Shown: positions 22,113 through 31,462 of the stretch, piece after piece
Position numbering within the stretch: the first letter of the stretch is position 1
Layout of the letters: each line of letters opens with the position of its first letter
Source of the DNA: Gammaproteobacteria bacterium AqS3
Lineage (GTDB): Bacteria; Pseudomonadota; Gammaproteobacteria; MEIF01; AqS3
Length of the DNA: 47,629 nt
NCBI GenBank assembly: GCA_001750645.1
Contig: MEIF01000012.1
Location: 1 to 47,629, forward strand
Reading direction: 5' to 3'
The notes under the pieces: model-generated
What the model saw: only the letters and a program-made list of their open reading frames with translations
The model's database searches: none
What the model was told of the DNA's origin: nothing
Made by a program: the position numbers and the translations under genes

Positions 22113-22984
22113 GCCGCACTCTCCGAGTCGTAATGGGCGTCGCGCGCCCGGGCGGCCTCGGCGAACAGCGCTCTCAGGGACTCGCGATCGCCGGCGTCGA
22201 GGGCCTCGCGCAGCTGCTCCAGCACCTCCCCGTAGCGCCCCAGCATCCTGCTGATGTTGCCGGCATTGCAGACCGCGATGTCGGCCCAGACATCGGCATC
22301 GCTGGAGGCGATCCGGCTGAAGTCGCGAAAGCCGCCGGCGGAGTAGTTCAGCATCTCGGCTCCGCCCTCCCGCAGCACCGCGCGCATCAGGGCGAATGCC
22401 AGCAGGTGCGGCAGATGGCTGGTCAGCGCCAGCACGGAGTCGTGCCGGGACAGGTCGAGAATGTGCGGCACGGCGCCCAGCCGGCTCCAGAGGCCTGAGA
22501 CGGCCGAGACGGCCGCATCCGAACTGGTCTCGGTGGGGCTGATCAGAACCGGGGCATTCCTGAAGAGATCGCCGCTGGATGCGGCAAATCCGCTGCGCTC
22601 GGAGCCGGCCAGCGGGTGCGAGAAGACCCAGTTGGGCGGGGGCGTCCCCCAGGCCTCGGCGACAAAGCCGGCAACGGCGTCCTTGGTGCTGGCGGTGTCG
22701 GTCAGCAGCGGCGGCTCGGCCAGATCGACCGTTGCGCTGCGCAGTTCGTGAATGATTTCGCGCATGGCGAGCACCGGCGTCGCCACCACTGCCGCATCGA
22801 CCCCCTCGACCGCCTCGGCCACCGAATCGCACAGCTGGAAATCCGCGTGATGCAAAGCCGCCTCGGCGGGACTCCGGTCGAAGCCGCGCACGCTGCAGCC
22901 GCACCGGGCCGCAGCCCGCCCCAGCGAGCCGCCAATCAAACCGAGACCGATGACAGCGATGCTGGAGGGAGCCGCAGCGCTCAC
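22109..22984 (-). CDS. tyrA: Prephenate/arogenate dehydrogenase
   Basis: This makes the tyrosine precursor by NAD-dependent oxidative decarboxylation. The product is 291 residues: a Rossmann domain with VIGLGLIGGSLG near the N-terminus, TDTASTKDAV, the catalytic-His motif FSHPLAGSERSG and the helical domain with SHLPHLLAFAL. There is no chorismate mutase or ACT domain, so it is the stand-alone TyrA type. The GTG at 22984 overlaps the hisC stop as GTGA. It lies between hisC and aroA in the aromatic cluster; whether prephenate or arogenate is preferred is not visible. Confidence 0.92.
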   Translation of the reverse strand: MSAAAPSSIAVIGLGLIGGSLGRAAARCGCSVRGFDRSPAEAALHHADFQLCDSVAEAVEGVDAAVVATPVLAMREIIHELRSATVDLAEPPLLTDTASTKDAVAGFVAEAWGTPPPNWVFSHPLAGSERSGFAASSGDLFRNAPVLISPTETSSDAAVSAVSGLWSRLGAVPHILDLSRHDSVLALTSHLPHLLAFALMRAVLREGGAEMLNYSAGGFRDFSRIASSDADVWADIAVCNAGNISRMLGRYGEVLEQLREALDAGDRESLRALFAEAARARDAHYDSESAA

Positions 22985-24081
22985 AGCAGGCTCTCGAGCG
23001 CCCGCAGCAGCCGCGCGTTCTGGCCCTCGGCGCCGACCGTGATGCGCAGGTGATCGGGCATCTGATAGGCGGCGCCGAGTTCGCGCACCGCCAGCCCCCG
23101 CTGCAGCAGCCGCTGGTAGATGTCGCCGCTGCGCCCCCCCAGATGCACGGTGACAAAATTGCCGGCCGACGGGATCCACTCCAGCCCCAGGGCGCCGAAT
23201 CCCGCGCACAGCTGATCCAGTCCCTCGGCGTTGCAGCGCAGGCTGCGCTCCTGGTGCTCGGCATCCGCCAGCGCTGCGGCGGCGGCGAGCTGGGCCAGGT
23301 GATTGACGTTGAAGGGCTGGCGCACCCGGTTGAACACCTCGGCCAGCTCGGGGGCGCACAGGGCATAGCCGACGCGCAGCGCCGCCAGGCCGTGAATCTT
23401 GGAGAACGTGCGGGTCACCACCAGGTTGCGGTGGCTGCGCAGCAATTCCAGGCTGTCGGGATAGTCCGGCCGCAGCGCGCGGGCGTATTCGCTGTAGGCC
23501 TCGTCGAGCACCACCAGGACATCGTCCGGAACCGCATTGAGCAGCTCCCAGATGGCCCCGGCCCCGGCGCAGGTGCCGGTCGGATTGTTGGGATTGGCGA
23601 TGAACACCACCCCGGTCTGGTCATCGACGGCCTCGGCCATGGCCTCCAGGTCGTGGGCAAAATCGCGCGCCGCAATGCTGCGCACGGCGCCGCCCCGCCC
23701 CAGCGCTGCGAGCCGGTAGACGACGAAGGCGTGATCCGAGACCACCACATTGCGCCCCGGGTGAACCCACAGCTGCGCGGCCAGCTCAAGCACCTCGTTG
23801 GAGCCGTTGCCGAGCACGATGCACTCCGGCTCGACCGAAAGCGCCTCGGCCAGGGCGCGCTTGAGCAGCGGTGCATCGCCCTCCGGATAGCGGTGCACGC
23901 TGTCGAGGCTCTCCGAGAGCGCCCGCTGCACCAGAGCCCCGCAGCCGAGCGGGTTCTCATTGCTGGCGAGCTTGTCGACCCGGTCGAGCTGATGAAGCCT
24001 GCGCACTTCGGCCTCGGGCAGCCCCGGCTGGTAGGGGGCGATGTCGAAGATCTGGGGGTGCAGCCGCTCCAGCAGGCTCAT
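22981..24081 (-). CDS. hisC: Histidinol-phosphate/aromatic aminotransferase
   Basis: This is a PLP aminotransferase of 366 residues. PLP contacts include N165 (NPNNPTG), D193 and Y196 (VLDEAYSEYA), and the Schiff-base lysine K228 (TRTFSKIHGLAALRVG). In this chromosomal position the family is the broad-specificity HisHb form, which also transaminates prephenate or aromatic keto acids; that role here is inferred from pheA upstream and tyrA downstream. The ATG at 24081 overlaps the pheA stop as ATGA, and upstream in-frame sequence belongs to pheA. Confidence 0.92.
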   Translation of the reverse strand: MSLLERLHPQIFDIAPYQPGLPEAEVRRLHQLDRVDKLASNENPLGCGALVQRALSESLDSVHRYPEGDAPLLKRALAEALSVEPECIVLGNGSNEVLELAAQLWVHPGRNVVVSDHAFVVYRLAALGRGGAVRSIAARDFAHDLEAMAEAVDDQTGVVFIANPNNPTGTCAGAGAIWELLNAVPDDVLVVLDEAYSEYARALRPDYPDSLELLRSHRNLVVTRTFSKIHGLAALRVGYALCAPELAEVFNRVRQPFNVNHLAQLAAAAALADAEHQERSLRCNAEGLDQLCAGFGALGLEWIPSAGNFVTVHLGGRSGDIYQRLLQRGLAVRELGAAYQMPDHLRITVGAEGQNARLLRALESLL

Positions 24082-25160
24082 GTCAGATGCCTCGGATAGG
24101 AGCCGAGCCACTTGAAGCGCACCGCCATCTTCCTGATGTCGTCCAGCACCTGGATCAGGGCGGGATCCTCCCGGTGGCCGATGAGGTCGATGAAGAAGAG
24201 ATAGCTCCACGACTCCTGGCGCAGGGGCCGGCTCTCGATGCGCTTCATGTCGACGCCGCAGCGCTGGATCGGCTCAAGCATGCGCAGCAGCTCGCCGGGC
24301 TGATCCCGCAGCTGCACGCAGACCGTGGTCTTGTCCTCGCCGCTGGGCGGGATTTCCTGATCGCCGATGATCAGAAAGCGCGTGGTGTTGCCGGCAAAGT
24401 CCTCGATGTTGTCCGCCAGGCTGGCCAGCCCGGACAGCTCCTTGGCCAGATCGCCGGCGACCGCGGCAAAACAGCCCTCGCCCGAGACCACCCGCTCAAT
24501 GGCCTCGCCCGAGGAGTCGACTGCGACCCGCTCCGGCCGCCTGAGGTGCGCGTCGAGCCACTGGCGCGACTGGCCGAGCGCCTGGGCGTGGCCGTAGACG
24601 CGCTCGATCGACTCCAGCCGGGCGCCCTCGACGGCCAGCAGGCTGTGGTGGATGGGCAGCTCGATCTCGCCGCATATATTCAGGGCGCTGCCCCAGAAGC
24701 AGTCGAGCGTTCGCCCCACCGACCCCTCCAGCGAGTTTTCGACCGGAACCAGCCCGTAGTCGGCGGCTCCGCTGTCGACCGCGCGGAACACCTCGTCGAT
24801 GCTGCGCAGCAGCGACGCCTCGACGCCGGTGCCGAACTTTCGGTGCAGCGCCATCTGCGAGTAGGTCCCCTGCGGCCCCAGCGTCGCCACGCAGAGCGGG
24901 CGCTCGTACTGGTAGGAGCTGGAAATCACCTCGCGAAAGATCGCCTCGATGCGGTCCGAGCCCAGGGGACCCTCGTTCTCCTCGATCAGGGCGCGCAGCA
25001 GCTGGGCCTCCCGCTCGGGCCGGTAGATCGGCCCCTTTCCCTTGATCGCACCGACCTGCTTGACCAGCCCGATGCGCTCGTTGAGCAGCTTCAGAATCTC
25101 GCGGTCAACGCCGTTGATCGCTGCGCGCAGCTCTTCCAGCGAGCGGGATTCATCCGCCAT
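24078..25160 (-). CDS. pheA: Bifunctional chorismate mutase / prephenate dehydratase
   Basis: The product, 360 residues, converts chorismate to prephenate and then phenylpyruvate. Residues 1-90 are an AroQ helical mutase (LEELRAAINGVDREILKLLNER). About 90-270 is the dehydratase, with TLGPQGTYSQ, VPVENSLEGSVGRTLD and the TRF catalytic motif in NTTRFLIIG. The C-terminal ACT domain carries the ESRP phenylalanine-binding motif (KRIESRPLRQ), so feedback inhibition by phenylalanine is expected. The ATG at 25160 overlaps serC by 11 nt; no separate ribosome binding site is seen. Confidence 0.96.
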   Translation of the reverse strand: MADESRSLEELRAAINGVDREILKLLNERIGLVKQVGAIKGKGPIYRPEREAQLLRALIEENEGPLGSDRIEAIFREVISSSYQYERPLCVATLGPQGTYSQMALHRKFGTGVEASLLRSIDEVFRAVDSGAADYGLVPVENSLEGSVGRTLDCFWGSALNICGEIELPIHHSLLAVEGARLESIERVYGHAQALGQSRQWLDAHLRRPERVAVDSSGEAIERVVSGEGCFAAVAGDLAKELSGLASLADNIEDFAGNTTRFLIIGDQEIPPSGEDKTTVCVQLRDQPGELLRMLEPIQRCGVDMKRIESRPLRQESWSYLFFIDLIGHREDPALIQVLDDIRKMAVRFKWLGSYPRHLT

Positions 25161-26226
25161 GGCGCTGTGCGAAATCGTGCATGAACGCGACCAGCGCATC
25201 GACCCCGGCCAGCGGCATGGCGTTGTACATGCTGGCGCGCATGCCGCCGACCGATCGGTGCCCCTCGAGGTAGTGCAGACCGGCGGCCTCGGCCTCGGCC
25301 AGAAAGACCGAATCCAGGCCGGCATCGGCCAGCGTGAATGGCACGTTGGTCAGCGAGCGAAATTCCGGGGCAACCGGGTTGGCGTAGAAATCGCTGGAAT
25401 CGATGGCCTCGTAGAGCATCCCGGCACGGGCGCGGGTGGCGACTTCCATGGCCTCAAGGCCGCCCTGGCGCTTCAGCCAGCGGAACACGCAGCCGGCGAC
25501 GTAGACCGGAAACACCGGCGGGGTGTTGAGCATCGAGCCGGCGGCGTCCTGGGCGGCGTAGCTGAGGATATTCGGCAGCGGGCGCATCCTGCGCTCGATC
25601 AGCTCGCGCCTTGCGATCACCAGGCACAGCCCCGAGGGGCCGATGTTTTTCTGCGCCCCGGCATAGATCAGGTCGCAGCGGGTCACGTCCAGCGGGCGCG
25701 AGAGAATGGTCGAGGACATGTCCACCACCAGCGGGGCGGAGACCTGGGGCAGCTCCGGCAGCTCAACGCCTGAGATGGTCTCATTGGGGGCACAGTGGAA
25801 GTAGGCCGCACTGGCGCTCAGCGACCAGGTCGAGGCATCGGGGACGCTGACAAAACCCGACTCCTCTCCGCTGGCGGCAATCTGTACCCGGCACTCCCTG
25901 CTGGCCTCCTGCGCCGCCTTCTTCGACCAGGTTCCCGAAATCAGGTAGTCGGCGGCATCGTCCGGCCCCGCCAGATTCATCGGCACCTGGGCGAACTGCA
26001 GGGAGGCGCCCCCCTGCAGAAACAGCACGGCGTAATCCTCGGGGACGCAGAGCAGCTCCCGCAAATCCGCCTCGGCCTCGGCGAAGACCTGCCGCACCGG
26101 CTCGCTGCGGTGACTCATCTCGAGCAGCGATATGCCGCGCCCGTCCCAGTCGATCAGGCGCTCGCGCACCTCGGTCATGACCTCGTGCGGCATTCCGGAG
26201 GGGCCTGCACAGAAATTCCAGCCCAC
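25150..26226 (-). CDS. serC: Phosphoserine aminotransferase
   Basis: SerC makes phosphoserine, and phosphohydroxythreonine for pyridoxal phosphate synthesis. The product is 358 residues (E. coli 362). It begins GWNFCAGPSGMP, the family N-terminal motif; HRSEPVRQVF and the PLP lysine K193 in YAGAQKNIGPSGL follow. GTG at 26226, 4 nt after the gyrA stop, is the best start because it puts NFCAGP at the expected position; a longer frame upstream lies in gyrA and is Pro/Arg-rich with no SerC homology. The pairing gyrA-serC-pheA is conserved in Pseudomonas relatives. Confidence 0.93.
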   Translation of the reverse strand: MGWNFCAGPSGMPHEVMTEVRERLIDWDGRGISLLEMSHRSEPVRQVFAEAEADLRELLCVPEDYAVLFLQGGASLQFAQVPMNLAGPDDAADYLISGTWSKKAAQEASRECRVQIAASGEESGFVSVPDASTWSLSASAAYFHCAPNETISGVELPELPQVSAPLVVDMSSTILSRPLDVTRCDLIYAGAQKNIGPSGLCLVIARRELIERRMRPLPNILSYAAQDAAGSMLNTPPVFPVYVAGCVFRWLKRQGGLEAMEVATRARAGMLYEAIDSSDFYANPVAPEFRSLTNVPFTLADAGLDSVFLAEAEAAGLHYLEGHRSVGGMRASMYNAMPLAGVDALVAFMHDFAQRHGG

Positions 26227-26230
26227 CGGA

Positions 26231-28933
26231 TCAGTCGCTCTCGCCGGCGCCGGCGTCTTCGGCGGCGTCCGATTCTCCCGGGCCGGCTGGGTCGCCGGCG
26301 GCGTCCGATTCGCCTGAGGCGACCGGGTCGGTCGGCTCGGCGGCGGCGGCGTCCGCACCGTCCTCGACCTCGGCCGAGGCCTCGATCACATCGGCCTCGG
26401 CGATGCGCACCGCACCGATCAGGTGCTCATCGTCCTTCAGCGAGGCGATGCGAACCCCCCGGGTGTTGCGGCTGATGATGCGGATCGACTCGACCGGCGT
26501 GCGCACCAGCCGGCCCGTGTCGGTGATGAGCATGACCTCGTCGCCCGCACTCGCCAGCACGGCCTGTGCCAGCACGGACGGCTCGCGCAGGCGAATGCCC
26601 CTGATCCCCATGCCGCCGCGGCCCTTGGTCGGATACTCATCCAGCTCCGAGCGCTTGCCCTGCCCGTCGCTGGCCACCGTCAGCAGCTGCATACCGGGTT
26701 TCGGGACGACCACGTCGACCAGCCGCTGGCCGTCCCTGAGACGGATGCCGCGCACGCCTCGGGCAGCGCGTCCCATGGAGCGCACCGCACCGGCCCTGAA
26801 ACGCATGGTGCGCCCGTCGCTGGACAGCAGCATGACATCGTCCTCGTCCTCGATCAGCGCCGAGCCGACCAGGGCGTCGCCGTCCCTCAGCGTCACCGCG
26901 CGCAGCCCGCGCTTCCAGGGGCGGGCAAAGCTTCTCAGGGCGGTCTTCTTGACCCAGCCGCTGCGCATCGCCATGAACACCTGCTTGTCCTGGTCGAAGT
27001 CGTCGACCGCCAGCACGCTGGTGATGGCCTCGTCCTTCTCCAGCTGCAGCATGTTGACCAGCGGCCGCCCCTTGGCGGTGCGCGAGGCCTTGGGGATGCG
27101 GAACACGCGCAGCCAGAACACCCTCCCCTGATTGGTGAATATCAGCAGCGTGTCGTGCGAGTGGACCACGCGCAGGTGCTCGACGAAGTCGTCATCCCCC
27201 AGGCCCATGGCGGTCTTGCCCTTGCCGCCCCGGTTCTGCACGCTGTACATCGACAGCTCCTGGGACTTGGCATAGCCGTTGCGGCTGATGGTCACCACGC
27301 GCATCTCGCGCGGGATCAGATCCTCCTCCTCAAAGTCGCCGTCGGCCTCCTCGATCTCCGTGCAGCGCTCGTCGCCGTACATGTCGCGCACCTCGATCAG
27401 CTCCTCGCGGATCACCTCGCGCAGGCGCTCGGGGCTCGACAGGATTTCCATCAGGTCGGCGATTTCCTCGAGGGTTTTGCGGTAGCGCTTGGCCAGCTCA
27501 TCGCGCTCCAGCGCCGTCAGCCGGTGCAGGCGCAGCTCGAGAATCGCATTGGCCTGGACGCTGGAGAGCCGGTACATCGGCTCGGCGCCGTCCCCGGCGC
27601 TCTCGGCGGGAACCAGCCCGCAGATCTCGGCGAGGTCCTCGGGAATGCAGGGCTCGCCGCCCTCGAGCATGTCCACGACCCACTGGGCGCGCCAATCGCG
27701 CCCGCAGAGCCGCTTATGCGCCTCGGCGCGATTCGCACTGGAGCGGATCAGCTCGATGATCTCATCGATGTTGTAGAGCGCTATCGCCAGCCCCTCCAGC
27801 TCGTGCCCCCGGCGGCGCGCCTGGCGCAGCAGGTAGACGCTGCGCCGCAGCACCACTTCCCGGCGGTGCTGCAGGAATATGTTCAGCATCTCGAGCAGGT
27901 TCAGGGCGCGCGGCTGGCCGCCGACCAGGGCGACGATGTTGATGCCGAAGTTGTTCTGCAGCCGGCTGCGCTTGTAGAGGTTGTTCAGCATCACCTCGGG
28001 GTTCTCGCCCTTGCGCAGATCGAGCACGATGCGCACCCCCTCCTTGTTGGACTCGTCCTGGATTCCGGTGATGCCGACGATGTCCTTGTCGCGCACCAGC
28101 TGGGCGATCTCCTCGATCAGCCTGACCTTGTTGACCTGGTAGGGGATCTCGGTGACGACGATGCGCTCCCGATCCCTCCCGAATTTTTCGATTTCGGTGC
28201 GCGCCCGCATGACCACGCGCCCCTTGCCGGTGCGATAGGCCTGCAGGATCCCGGCGCGCCCCATGATGAACCCGCCGGTCGGAAAATCGGGTCCGGTGAC
28301 GTGCTGGAACAGATCGTCGACGCCGAGGCCGGGGTCATCCAGCAGCGCCAGGCAGGCCGAGACGACCTCGGTCAGGTTGTGCGGCGGGATCTTGGTCGCC
28401 AGCCCCACGGCAATGCCGTCGGTGCCGTTGATCAGCAGGTTGGGGACGCGCGTCGGCATCACGTCCGGAATGGTCTCGGAGTCGTCGTAATTGGGGGAGA
28501 AGTCGACCGTCTCGCAGTCCAGATCGGCCAGCAGGTGCGAGGCGATGCGCTGCATGCGCACCTCGGTGTAGCGCATCGCCGCCGGCGGATCGCCGTCGAC
28601 CGAACCGAAATTGCCCTGCCCCTCGATCAGCGGATAGCGCAGCGAAAACGGCTGCGCCATGCGCACCAGGGCGTCGTAGACTGCGGTGTCCCCGTGCGGG
28701 TGGTAGCGCCCGATGACATCGCCGACCACGCGGGCAGACTTTTTATAGGGGCGGTTCCAGTCGTTGTTGAGGATCTCCATCGCAAACAGGATGCGCCTGT
28801 GGACGGGCTTGAGACCGTCGCGCGCATCCGGGAGCGCGCGACCGGTGATGACGCTCATCGCATAGTCGAGATACGACTTGCGCAGTTCATCTTCAAGGCT
28901 GATGTGGACGACTTCGCGACCGGCTTCTGACAT
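26231..28933 (-). CDS. gyrA: DNA gyrase subunit A
   Basis: GyrA is the breakage-reunion subunit of the type II topoisomerase that introduces negative supercoils. The product is 900 residues. The active-site tyrosine is Y122 ([10 protein letters not shown]), numbered as in E. coli. The quinolone region reads [10 protein letters not shown], with Thr83 where E. coli has Ser and the Asp87 equivalent kept; Thr is the wild-type residue in many species. The C-terminal beta-pinwheel carries a GyrA-box-like QNRGGKGK near residue 560 and ends in an acidic tail of about 45 residues with GESD repeats. The ATG at 28933 starts the long co-directional aromatic cluster. Confidence 0.97.
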   Translation of the reverse strand: MSEAGREVVHISLEDELRKSYLDYAMSVITGRALPDARDGLKPVHRRILFAMEILNNDWNRPYKKSARVVGDVIGRYHPHGDTAVYDALVRMAQPFSLRYPLIEGQGNFGSVDGDPPAAMRYTEVRMQRIASHLLADLDCETVDFSPNYDDSETIPDVMPTRVPNLLINGTDGIAVGLATKIPPHNLTEVVSACLALLDDPGLGVDDLFQHVTGPDFPTGGFIMGRAGILQAYRTGKGRVVMRARTEIEKFGRDRERIVVTEIPYQVNKVRLIEEIAQLVRDKDIVGITGIQDESNKEGVRIVLDLRKGENPEVMLNNLYKRSRLQNNFGINIVALVGGQPRALNLLEMLNIFLQHRREVVLRRSVYLLRQARRRGHELEGLAIALYNIDEIIELIRSSANRAEAHKRLCGRDWRAQWVVDMLEGGEPCIPEDLAEICGLVPAESAGDGAEPMYRLSSVQANAILELRLHRLTALERDELAKRYRKTLEEIADLMEILSSPERLREVIREELIEVRDMYGDERCTEIEEADGDFEEEDLIPREMRVVTISRNGYAKSQELSMYSVQNRGGKGKTAMGLGDDDFVEHLRVVHSHDTLLIFTNQGRVFWLRVFRIPKASRTAKGRPLVNMLQLEKDEAITSVLAVDDFDQDKQVFMAMRSGWVKKTALRSFARPWKRGLRAVTLRDGDALVGSALIEDEDDVMLLSSDGRTMRFRAGAVRSMGRAARGVRGIRLRDGQRLVDVVVPKPGMQLLTVASDGQGKRSELDEYPTKGRGGMGIRGIRLREPSVLAQAVLASAGDEVMLITDTGRLVRTPVESIRIISRNTRGVRIASLKDDEHLIGAVRIAEADVIEASAEVEDGADAAAAEPTDPVASGESDAAGDPAGPGESDAAEDAGAGESD

Positions 28934-29103
28934 GGGTTAAGCGATCGCTCCCAGATTCTTCGGGCGGCTGCGGCTGGCGCACCCCGAGTTCAAGTGCGCG
29001 ATTTTATCAAAGCATCCACCTGAGATTGCCCGCCGATTGCCCGTCGAGGTAAAAAATAAACCGATGGCCATAATGCGCGCGCCAGACTTCCGCGGACGGC
29101 GTC
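28934..29103. promoter_or_regulatory. Divergent promoter region between gyrA and the deaminase gene
   Basis: This 170-bp spacer separates divergently transcribed genes and must hold both promoters. Leftward toward gyrA, TAAAAT around 29006-29011 is a plausible -10 with a poor -35. Rightward, ttgccc plus an 18-bp spacer and taaaaa (about 29026-29055) is a plausible weak promoter. Neither can be fixed from sequence alone. Confidence 0.4.
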
Positions 29104-30411
29104 ATGCAGCTCATCAGCGCACCCTGGATTCTGCCGGTCACCTCCCCGCAGGGAGGCGTGCTGACCGAGCATTGCATCGCCATGCAGGGCGGACGCATCG
29201 TCGACGTGCTGCCGCTTGGGCAGGCGCACCGGCAGCATCCCGAAGCCGAGTGCGAGCACCTGGAGCGCTGCGCGCTGCTGCCGGCGCTCGTCAACGCCCA
29301 CACCCACGCCGCCATGACGCTGCTGCGCGGGGTCGCCGAGGACCTGCCGCTCGACGCCTGGCTGAACGAGCGCATATGGCCGATCGAGTCGGCCTGCCTC
29401 AGCCGGGAATACGTCGCCGACGGCACCCGCCTGGCGATCGCCGAGATGCTGCTCGGCGGCACCGGCTGCTTTGCCGACATGTACTTTCACCCCGATGTCA
29501 TCCTTGAAGTCGCCGCCGACTGCGGCGCGCGCGCCCAGGTCGGCATTCCGGTGCTCGACATCCCCGGCGCCTGGAGCTGCTCCGATGCCTTCGAGCAGGC
29601 CGAGGAAGTCCGGTCGCTCTGCACCCGGGCGCCGCTGCTGAGCGCCGCCCTGGCCCCGCACGCGGTCTACTCGCTGAGCCTGGACGATCTGCGGCGCACC
29701 GGCGAGCAGGCGCGCGCGCTCGATCTCAGGGTTCACATCCACCTGGCCGAAACCCGGCAGGAGGTCGACGGCTGCCTCAGCGAGCACGGGGTCTCGCCGG
29801 CCGTGCTGGTCGACCGGCTGATGCCCGAGGTGCCGCTGCAGGGCGCCCACGGCGTGCATCTCGACGACGACGACTGCACCCTGCTGGCGGTGCGCGGTGC
29901 CGGCATCGCCCACTGCCCGGCCTCCAACATGAAGCTGGCCAGCGGCTTCTGCAACCTCGCCCGGCTGGAGGCGCACGGCATTGCCTTCGGCATCGGCACC
30001 GACGGCTGCGCCAGCAACAACCGCCTCGACAGCTTTGCCGAGATGCGCCTGGCGGCGCTGCTCGCCAAGAGCGTCAGCGAAGATCCGGCATTCATGGACG
30101 CGCACCGCACCCTGCACGCCGCAACCCTCGGCGGGGCGCAGGTGCTGGGGCTGGACGGTGAGACCGGCTCGCTCGAGGCCGGCAAGTCGGCCGACTTCAT
30201 CGCCGTCGACCTGTCGGACATCGCCAGCGCTCCGCTCTACGACATCGCCGGACAGCTGATCTACGCCTGCGGTCGCAATCAGGTCGACAGCGTCTGGATT
30301 GCCGGGGCGCGCAAGGTTCGCTCGGGCGAGCTGGTCGACATCGATCTGGAAGACATCCGCGCGCGCGCACAGTCCTGGCAGCAGCGCATCGGCGAGCTGC
30401 TGCCGGGCTGA
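29104..30411 (+). CDS. mtaD: 5-methylthioadenosine/S-adenosylhomocysteine deaminase
   Basis: This amidohydrolase of 435 residues is expected to deaminate methylthioadenosine or adenosylhomocysteine. Metal-site motifs are complete: H66 and H68 (NAHTHAAM), H213 with E216 (HIHLAET), a His at 249 or 252, and D300 (GIGTDGCASNN). In Pseudomonas the homologue lies directly between gyrA/mtnA and ubiG, which supports the name. Here mtnA is missing and pnt genes separate it from ubiG. The start ATG has no strong ribosome binding site. A chlorohydrolase/guanine deaminase-like activity cannot be excluded. Confidence 0.85.
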   Translation: MQLISAPWILPVTSPQGGVLTEHCIAMQGGRIVDVLPLGQAHRQHPEAECEHLERCALLPALVNAHTHAAMTLLRGVAEDLPLDAWLNERIWPIESACLSREYVADGTRLAIAEMLLGGTGCFADMYFHPDVILEVAADCGARAQVGIPVLDIPGAWSCSDAFEQAEEVRSLCTRAPLLSAALAPHAVYSLSLDDLRRTGEQARALDLRVHIHLAETRQEVDGCLSEHGVSPAVLVDRLMPEVPLQGAHGVHLDDDDCTLLAVRGAGIAHCPASNMKLASGFCNLARLEAHGIAFGIGTDGCASNNRLDSFAEMRLAALLAKSVSEDPAFMDAHRTLHAATLGGAQVLGLDGETGSLEAGKSADFIAVDLSDIASAPLYDIAGQLIYACGRNQVDSVWIAGARKVRSGELVDIDLEDIRARAQSWQQRIGELLPG

Positions 30412-30477
30412 GCGGTCAAGTCAAAGCACCCGCTCCGCTCCGCTCAGACCGCCCGTCCGAACCCCGAAAAAACCCGC

Positions 30478-31398
30478 TCAGGGATTGAACAGCAGCAGAT
30501 CGAACCAGAGATCTTCGGGGTTGGAAAAATCAAGCCCCTCGGCCATTTGCTTCGGCGACATGACGGTCTCATCGCCCGTGGGGGCAACCTCGGCGGCAAA
30601 GCGGATGCAGCTGGCGTAGTGGCTGCCGATCCAGTCGAGCATCTCGCCGGCGCGCTCAAGGCCGTAAAGGCCGGGAAAGAATTCGGTGAACACCGGCACC
30701 CTCGGTCCCAGTGCGTGAAACACACCCGGCAGAACGCGATATTCGACACCCTCGACATCGATATGCACCAGGGAGATGTCAGCGGCATCCGTTTCGGCCC
30801 GACTGAGGATGCTCGACACGGTGCAGGTCTCAACCCAGTGCGAGGCCGTCGGCTGTTCACCGTCCAAGCGAGGTTGCAGTGACCCTTGCGCGCTGAAGCC
30901 GTTTCCGTAACTGAAAAATTCGGCTCTGCCTTCCTGCTCGTCCACTGCGACATTGAGGCAGGAAGTGGCCGAGTCAAGCCCGTTCTGGACCATGTTGTGC
31001 CGCAGCAGGGCGAAATTGTCCGGATGCGGCTCCACGGCGATGGCGCCCGCAAATGCACCGGTGCTGTGCAGGTATATCGTGTGCGATCCGATATGGGCGC
31101 CCAGCTCCAGCACGGTCTTTCCCGGCTCCAGCAGATTCATTTCGCGCAGGCGATCCACGAGATGGTTGACAGTGCTGCGCTGCCAATCCGGGCGAAAGAA
31201 CATTTTCTTGGACCAGTGGTCTGCCACATCGAGGGTGAACAGATAATCAGGCCGCCGCAGCGTCACGGCGGCAAAGTCCCGCCGCAAATGCTTCCACAAA
31301 TTGCGACGCACCCTCGGGCGGTCAAAAAACCACTCCCAGAAGCGATGCCTGAACCCCTGATGCGCGCGCTCCCCCGAAGAGTCAGAAGAGGGGGTCAT
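30478..31398 (-). CDS. FkbM-family methyltransferase
   Basis: The 306-residue product has an FkbM-type S-adenosylmethionine fold: motif I VLELGAHIGSHT, an acidic loop AVEPHPDN, and the family's HIDVEGVEYRVLPG. These enzymes usually O-methylate sugars or small molecules; the substrate is unknown. An N-terminal stretch rich in Trp, Arg and Phe (FWEWFFDRPRVRR) may be membrane-associated. It lies 64 nt downstream of pntB on the same strand and could be read through from the pnt promoter. It converges with mtaD, 66 bp away. No glycan gene cluster is nearby, so it looks like an isolated insertion. Confidence 0.85.
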   Translation of the reverse strand: MTPSSDSSGERAHQGFRHRFWEWFFDRPRVRRNLWKHLRRDFAAVTLRRPDYLFTLDVADHWSKKMFFRPDWQRSTVNHLVDRLREMNLLEPGKTVLELGAHIGSHTIYLHSTGAFAGAIAVEPHPDNFALLRHNMVQNGLDSATSCLNVAVDEQEGRAEFFSYGNGFSAQGSLQPRLDGEQPTASHWVETCTVSSILSRAETDAADISLVHIDVEGVEYRVLPGVFHALGPRVPVFTEFFPGLYGLERAGEMLDWIGSHYASCIRFAAEVAPTGDETVMSPKQMAEGLDFSNPEDLWFDLLLFNP

Positions 31399-31462
31399 TT
31401 CTGAGCTCTGAATCGAACCGCTTCGAGCGGGCGAACAGACAGGCGAGGACCGGAAAAAACCA

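Noticed and set aside
20799-23366. A single 855-codon frame apparently fusing tyrA-region sequence to aroA
   Set aside because: Its first half is an out-of-frame reading of tyrA and hisC; the GTGA overlap and ribosome binding site define separate genes.
26423-28930. 835-codon plus-strand open frame opposite gyrA
   Set aside because: It is the mirror of gyrA's high-GC codon bias; the product is rich in Leu, Ala, Asp, Gln and His without domains, and gyrA has full motif support.
26231-28933. Thr83 in the GyrA quinolone region as a resistance mutation
   Set aside because: Thr at this position is wild type in many bacteria and is not itself a resistance change.
30412-30452. Inverted repeat gcggtc/gaccgc between convergent mtaD and fkbM as a terminator
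   Set aside because: Arms are only 6 bp with a 29-nt loop and no T-run on either strand.
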